Below, piece after piece: positions 62,321 to 64,000 of a stretch of 64,000 bases of DNA (position 1 is the first letter of the stretch; every line of letters begins with the position of its first letter). The notes below the pieces were generated by a model that saw nothing but the letters and a program-made list of their open reading frames with translations, ran no database searches and was not told the origin of the DNA. Source of the stretch: Microvirga aerilata (GTDB lineage: Bacteria; Pseudomonadota; Alphaproteobacteria; Rhizobiales; Beijerinckiaceae); NCBI RefSeq assembly GCF_016743775.1, contig NZ_JAEQMY010000004.1, positions 62,001 to 126,000 of the forward strand, given 5' to 3'. Position numbers and translations under genes: made by a program.

Positions 62321-63070
62321 TCACCGACATGTCCGGTAGGATCCCATGTCGAAATGAAAATGATCGTGGTGAGCCTCGTTGTAATCGGGGCTTAGCACCA
62401 CGTCGAAAACATCGCAGGCACCGTCCCGCAGGGCACGGAGAAATGCCCTGCGGCGCGGATCGCTTCCTATCCAATCGCCTTTGACCGTAATCTGCTGTCC
62501 GTCGGCAAGTACGAAGCCTGCAATGTCGATGGCATTGGCCGTCGCGTGCTCGCTGCGCCGCCCTCCTGCGCGATGGTTGATGTTGCGGCAGGCATATGTT
62601 CCAAAATGCGTAACACGCACGATCTCCTGCCCCAGATGCCGACGGGCGGCAGGCAGCAGAACATGCTCCTCGAACAGGGCCCATGCCACGGTGAGCGAAC
62701 AGGTGGCCGTAAATCCGCGGCTCAACCCCACGGACGACCGGCTCACCTCCACGGCATTCGAAAACCCGCACCCTTGCTCCAGCGGCTGGTCCGTGACCGG
62801 TTTGTGCGAGACCTCCGAATCGGCCAGCACGGCCAGGCATTGCGCGCCATTCCGCTCGAGGCGGCCAAGCTTGAGTCGCGTGAGCCAGCTTGGGCTGTCC
62901 GCAATACGCAAGGGGCTGAACGGATTGAGGTGATTGGGAACCACGATCACGCCGGCCCAAAGCAATCCGCCGCATACCGCCAGTCCCATGGCGACTACAA
63001 CGGCAAGCCGGCCAAGGATGATCGGCACGAGCCTGGAACGCCGCCGTGGATGAGAATGATCGTCCTGCAC
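62321..63070 (-). CDS. Extensin-like family protein (LAS/VanY-type fold)
   Basis: This is a 249-residue membrane-anchored protein with one N-terminal segment (about 20-45). The extensin-like C-terminal domain has metal-site motifs of the LAS peptidase superfamily: SEHATANAIDIAGF (S-x-H-x6-D type) and HHDHFHFDMG. This suggests a periplasmic zinc peptidase acting on peptidoglycan cross-links. Cysteines (GCGFSN, ATCSLT, YACRN, GACD, RTCR) may form disulfides. It starts at GTG 63070. Confidence 0.86.
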   Translation of the reverse strand: MQDDHSHPRRRSRLVPIILGRLAVVVAMGLAVCGGLLWAGVIVVPNHLNPFSPLRIADSPSWLTRLKLGRLERNGAQCLAVLADSEVSHKPVTDQPLEQGCGFSNAVEVSRSSVGLSRGFTATCSLTVAWALFEEHVLLPAARRHLGQEIVRVTHFGTYACRNINHRAGGRRSEHATANAIDIAGFVLADGQQITVKGDWIGSDPRRRAFLRALRDGACDVFDVVLSPDYNEAHHDHFHFDMGSYRTCR

Positions 63071-63117
63071 GCCCCTGTTCTAGGGCTCGGCAGGTTGGGA
63101 ACCAGCCGGTTGAGACT

Positions 63118-63567
63118 CTAGGACAGGCTGGACCCCTGGATCGCCATCTCATTCAAGCCGAGCCAGTACGCATTGATTTGCTCGACCATCTCGCGCAACG
63201 CCTCCGGCCGCGCCGGCTTGACCAGGTACGAATTGGCTCCGAGGTCATAGGCGCGCTCCAGGTCGACGTTTTCGCGCGACGACGTCAGGATGATGACCGG
63301 GATGCGCCGCAGCCTTGCCGTTCCCTTGATCCATTCCAGCACCTCGAAGCCCGAACGGCGGGGCAGCTTGAGATCCAAGAGAATGATGAAAGGGCTCGCC
63401 TGCATCGGGTCTGTCGCAGTCTGTTCCAGATAGGCCACGGCCTCATCCCCATCCTTGGCGAACCAGAGAGGAACGGCGATGCCGGCCTTCTTGAAGGCTC
63501 GTGCCAGCAGGTCCCGGTCGTCGGCGTTATCCTCGACAATCAGCACCATTCCCTCATCCTGGCTCAT
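63118..63567 (-). CDS. Single-domain response regulator
   Basis: This is a 149-residue receiver domain without an output domain. The acidic pocket is in LIVEDNADD (Glu11, Asp12), the phosphoacceptor is Asp65 in ILLDLKLP, the switch residue lies in ILTSSREN and the conserved Lys in YLVKPARPEA. It resembles Rcp1-type regulators that act by protein-protein contact. ATG 63567 overlaps the kinase stop (ATGA), so the kinase upstream is its probable partner. Confidence 0.9.
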   Translation of the reverse strand: MSQDEGMVLIVEDNADDRDLLARAFKKAGIAVPLWFAKDGDEAVAYLEQTATDPMQASPFIILLDLKLPRRSGFEVLEWIKGTARLRRIPVIILTSSRENVDLERAYDLGANSYLVKPARPEALREMVEQINAYWLGLNEMAIQGSSLS

Positions 63568-64000
63568 TGTGTCCCCTCCTCCGCGGCCGGAAGCTCGATC
63601 CAAAAGCGGCTCCCCTCCCCGGGTTTCGATATGACGCCGCACTCGCCGCCCATGCGCTCGAGGCTTCTTCGGACGATTGCCAGGCCGATCCCTGTTCCGG
63701 GATAGGCCTCAACACCGTGCAGGCGCTGAAATGGCTGGAACACGCGCTCCTGATGAGCGGGATCGATGCCGATGCCATTGTCTTCGAACCAAAGCCGCAC
63801 GCGGTTCGCCTGCCTCTCCGCCCGAATGCGGATATAGGGCCTGTTCCCCGGAGGCACGAACTTGATCGCATTCGAGATCAGGTTCTCGACGGCCTGCACC
63901 AGCGTCGGAGGATGCGCTTTTACGCTGGGCAGCGGGCGCTCGACCTCGATCTCCGCGCGGGCCTCGCTCACCATTTGCTCACTATGCGCTAGAACCTGAT
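63564..64000 (-). CDS. Sensor histidine kinase, C-terminal part (5' end beyond the window)
   Basis: The frame is open to the window end, so only about 145 codons are seen. They encode a HATPase_c domain with N box ENLISNAIKF, G1 DNGIGID, F box and G2 GTGIGLAIV. The phosphoacceptor His and sensory part lie outside. The pattern (LQAVENLISNAIKFVPPG, FQPFQRLHG) resembles phytochrome-like kinases that pair with single-domain Rcp1-type regulators, as found here. Confidence 0.88.
   Translation of the reverse strand, partial: QVLAHSEQMVSEARAEIEVERPLPSVKAHPPTLVQAVENLISNAIKFVPPGNRPYIRIRAERQANRVRLWFEDNGIGIDPAHQERVFQPFQRLHGVEAYPGTGIGLAIVRRSLERMGGECGVISKPGEGSRFWIELPAAEEGTQ

Overview
The window is high-GC chromosomal DNA from an alphaproteobacterium. 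A Rhizobiales/Hyphomicrobiales member, possibly Methylobacteriaceae such as Microvirga, fits best. The support is a murein/division (dcw) cluster with rnpB just upstream of mraZ, a meso-DAP-type MurE, an ArsR-methyltransferase fusion resembling SahR in front of metF and metH, and several proteins typical of the group (DUF1194, extensin-like LAS peptidase, glycine-zipper lipoprotein). This assignment comes from gene content only. I see no insertion sequence, prophage, CRISPR array, rRNA or tRNA, and no recognisable defence system. Most of the window is ordinary core and transport DNA.

Layout. 1-15489 (minus): the dcw operon mraZ-rsmH-ftsL-ftsI-murE-murF-mraY-murD-ftsW-murG-murC-murB-ddl-ftsQ, with ftsQ cut by the window edge. 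Most junctions are ATGA, GTGA or TGATG overlaps. A TTGACG/TATCCC promoter interleaved with three TGGG repeats (MraZ operator) precedes it. 15802-16196 (minus): RNase P RNA. 16239-19198: lytic transglycosylase (minus), then glycine-zipper lipoprotein, TerB/DnaJ protein and an Amidase_2/PG-binding protein (plus). 19280-22684 (plus): MacAB-type exporter. 22685-22946: inverted GC-rich repeat and the metH terminator. 22947-28735 (minus): SahR-like regulator, metF and metH, with an AT-rich palindrome overlapping the promoter. 28840-35382: possible small ORF, AMP nucleosidase, envelope protein, SDR, EttA, an uninformative 535-nt gap and an erythromycin-esterase-like protein. 35537-37918: a glycoside hydrolase-like barrel fused to RTX repeats. 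38252-46760 (minus): peptide (Gsi/Dpp-type) ABC importer framed by an M29 aminopeptidase and an M14 carboxypeptidase-like protein. 46824-51131 (minus): msrP-msrQ-modA-modB-modC. 51195-57016 (minus): PP2C-like phosphatase, carbohydrate ABC importer and nanE. 57178-60858 (plus): small acidic protein, DEAD-box helicase with a DbpA-type RNA-binding domain, PHB-depolymerase-family esterase. 60925-64000: DUF1194 protein, small hypothetical, extensin-like protein, and a single-domain response regulator following a histidine kinase cut by the window end.

How the genes work together. The dcw genes build lipid II and the septal synthase. The SahR unit remethylates homocysteine and is probably repressed through its own operator. 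The peptide operon couples uptake with hydrolysis. modABC supplies molybdate next to msrP, whose product needs a molybdenum cofactor. The carbohydrate operon couples an importer with an amino-sugar phosphate epimerase and a phosphatase. No undescribed multi-gene system is proven here. The best leads are the PP2C-ABC-nanE and M29/M14-ABC operons, the msrPQ-mod arrangement, the RTX hydrolase with its palindromic promoter, and an unassigned hairpin at 38036-38076.
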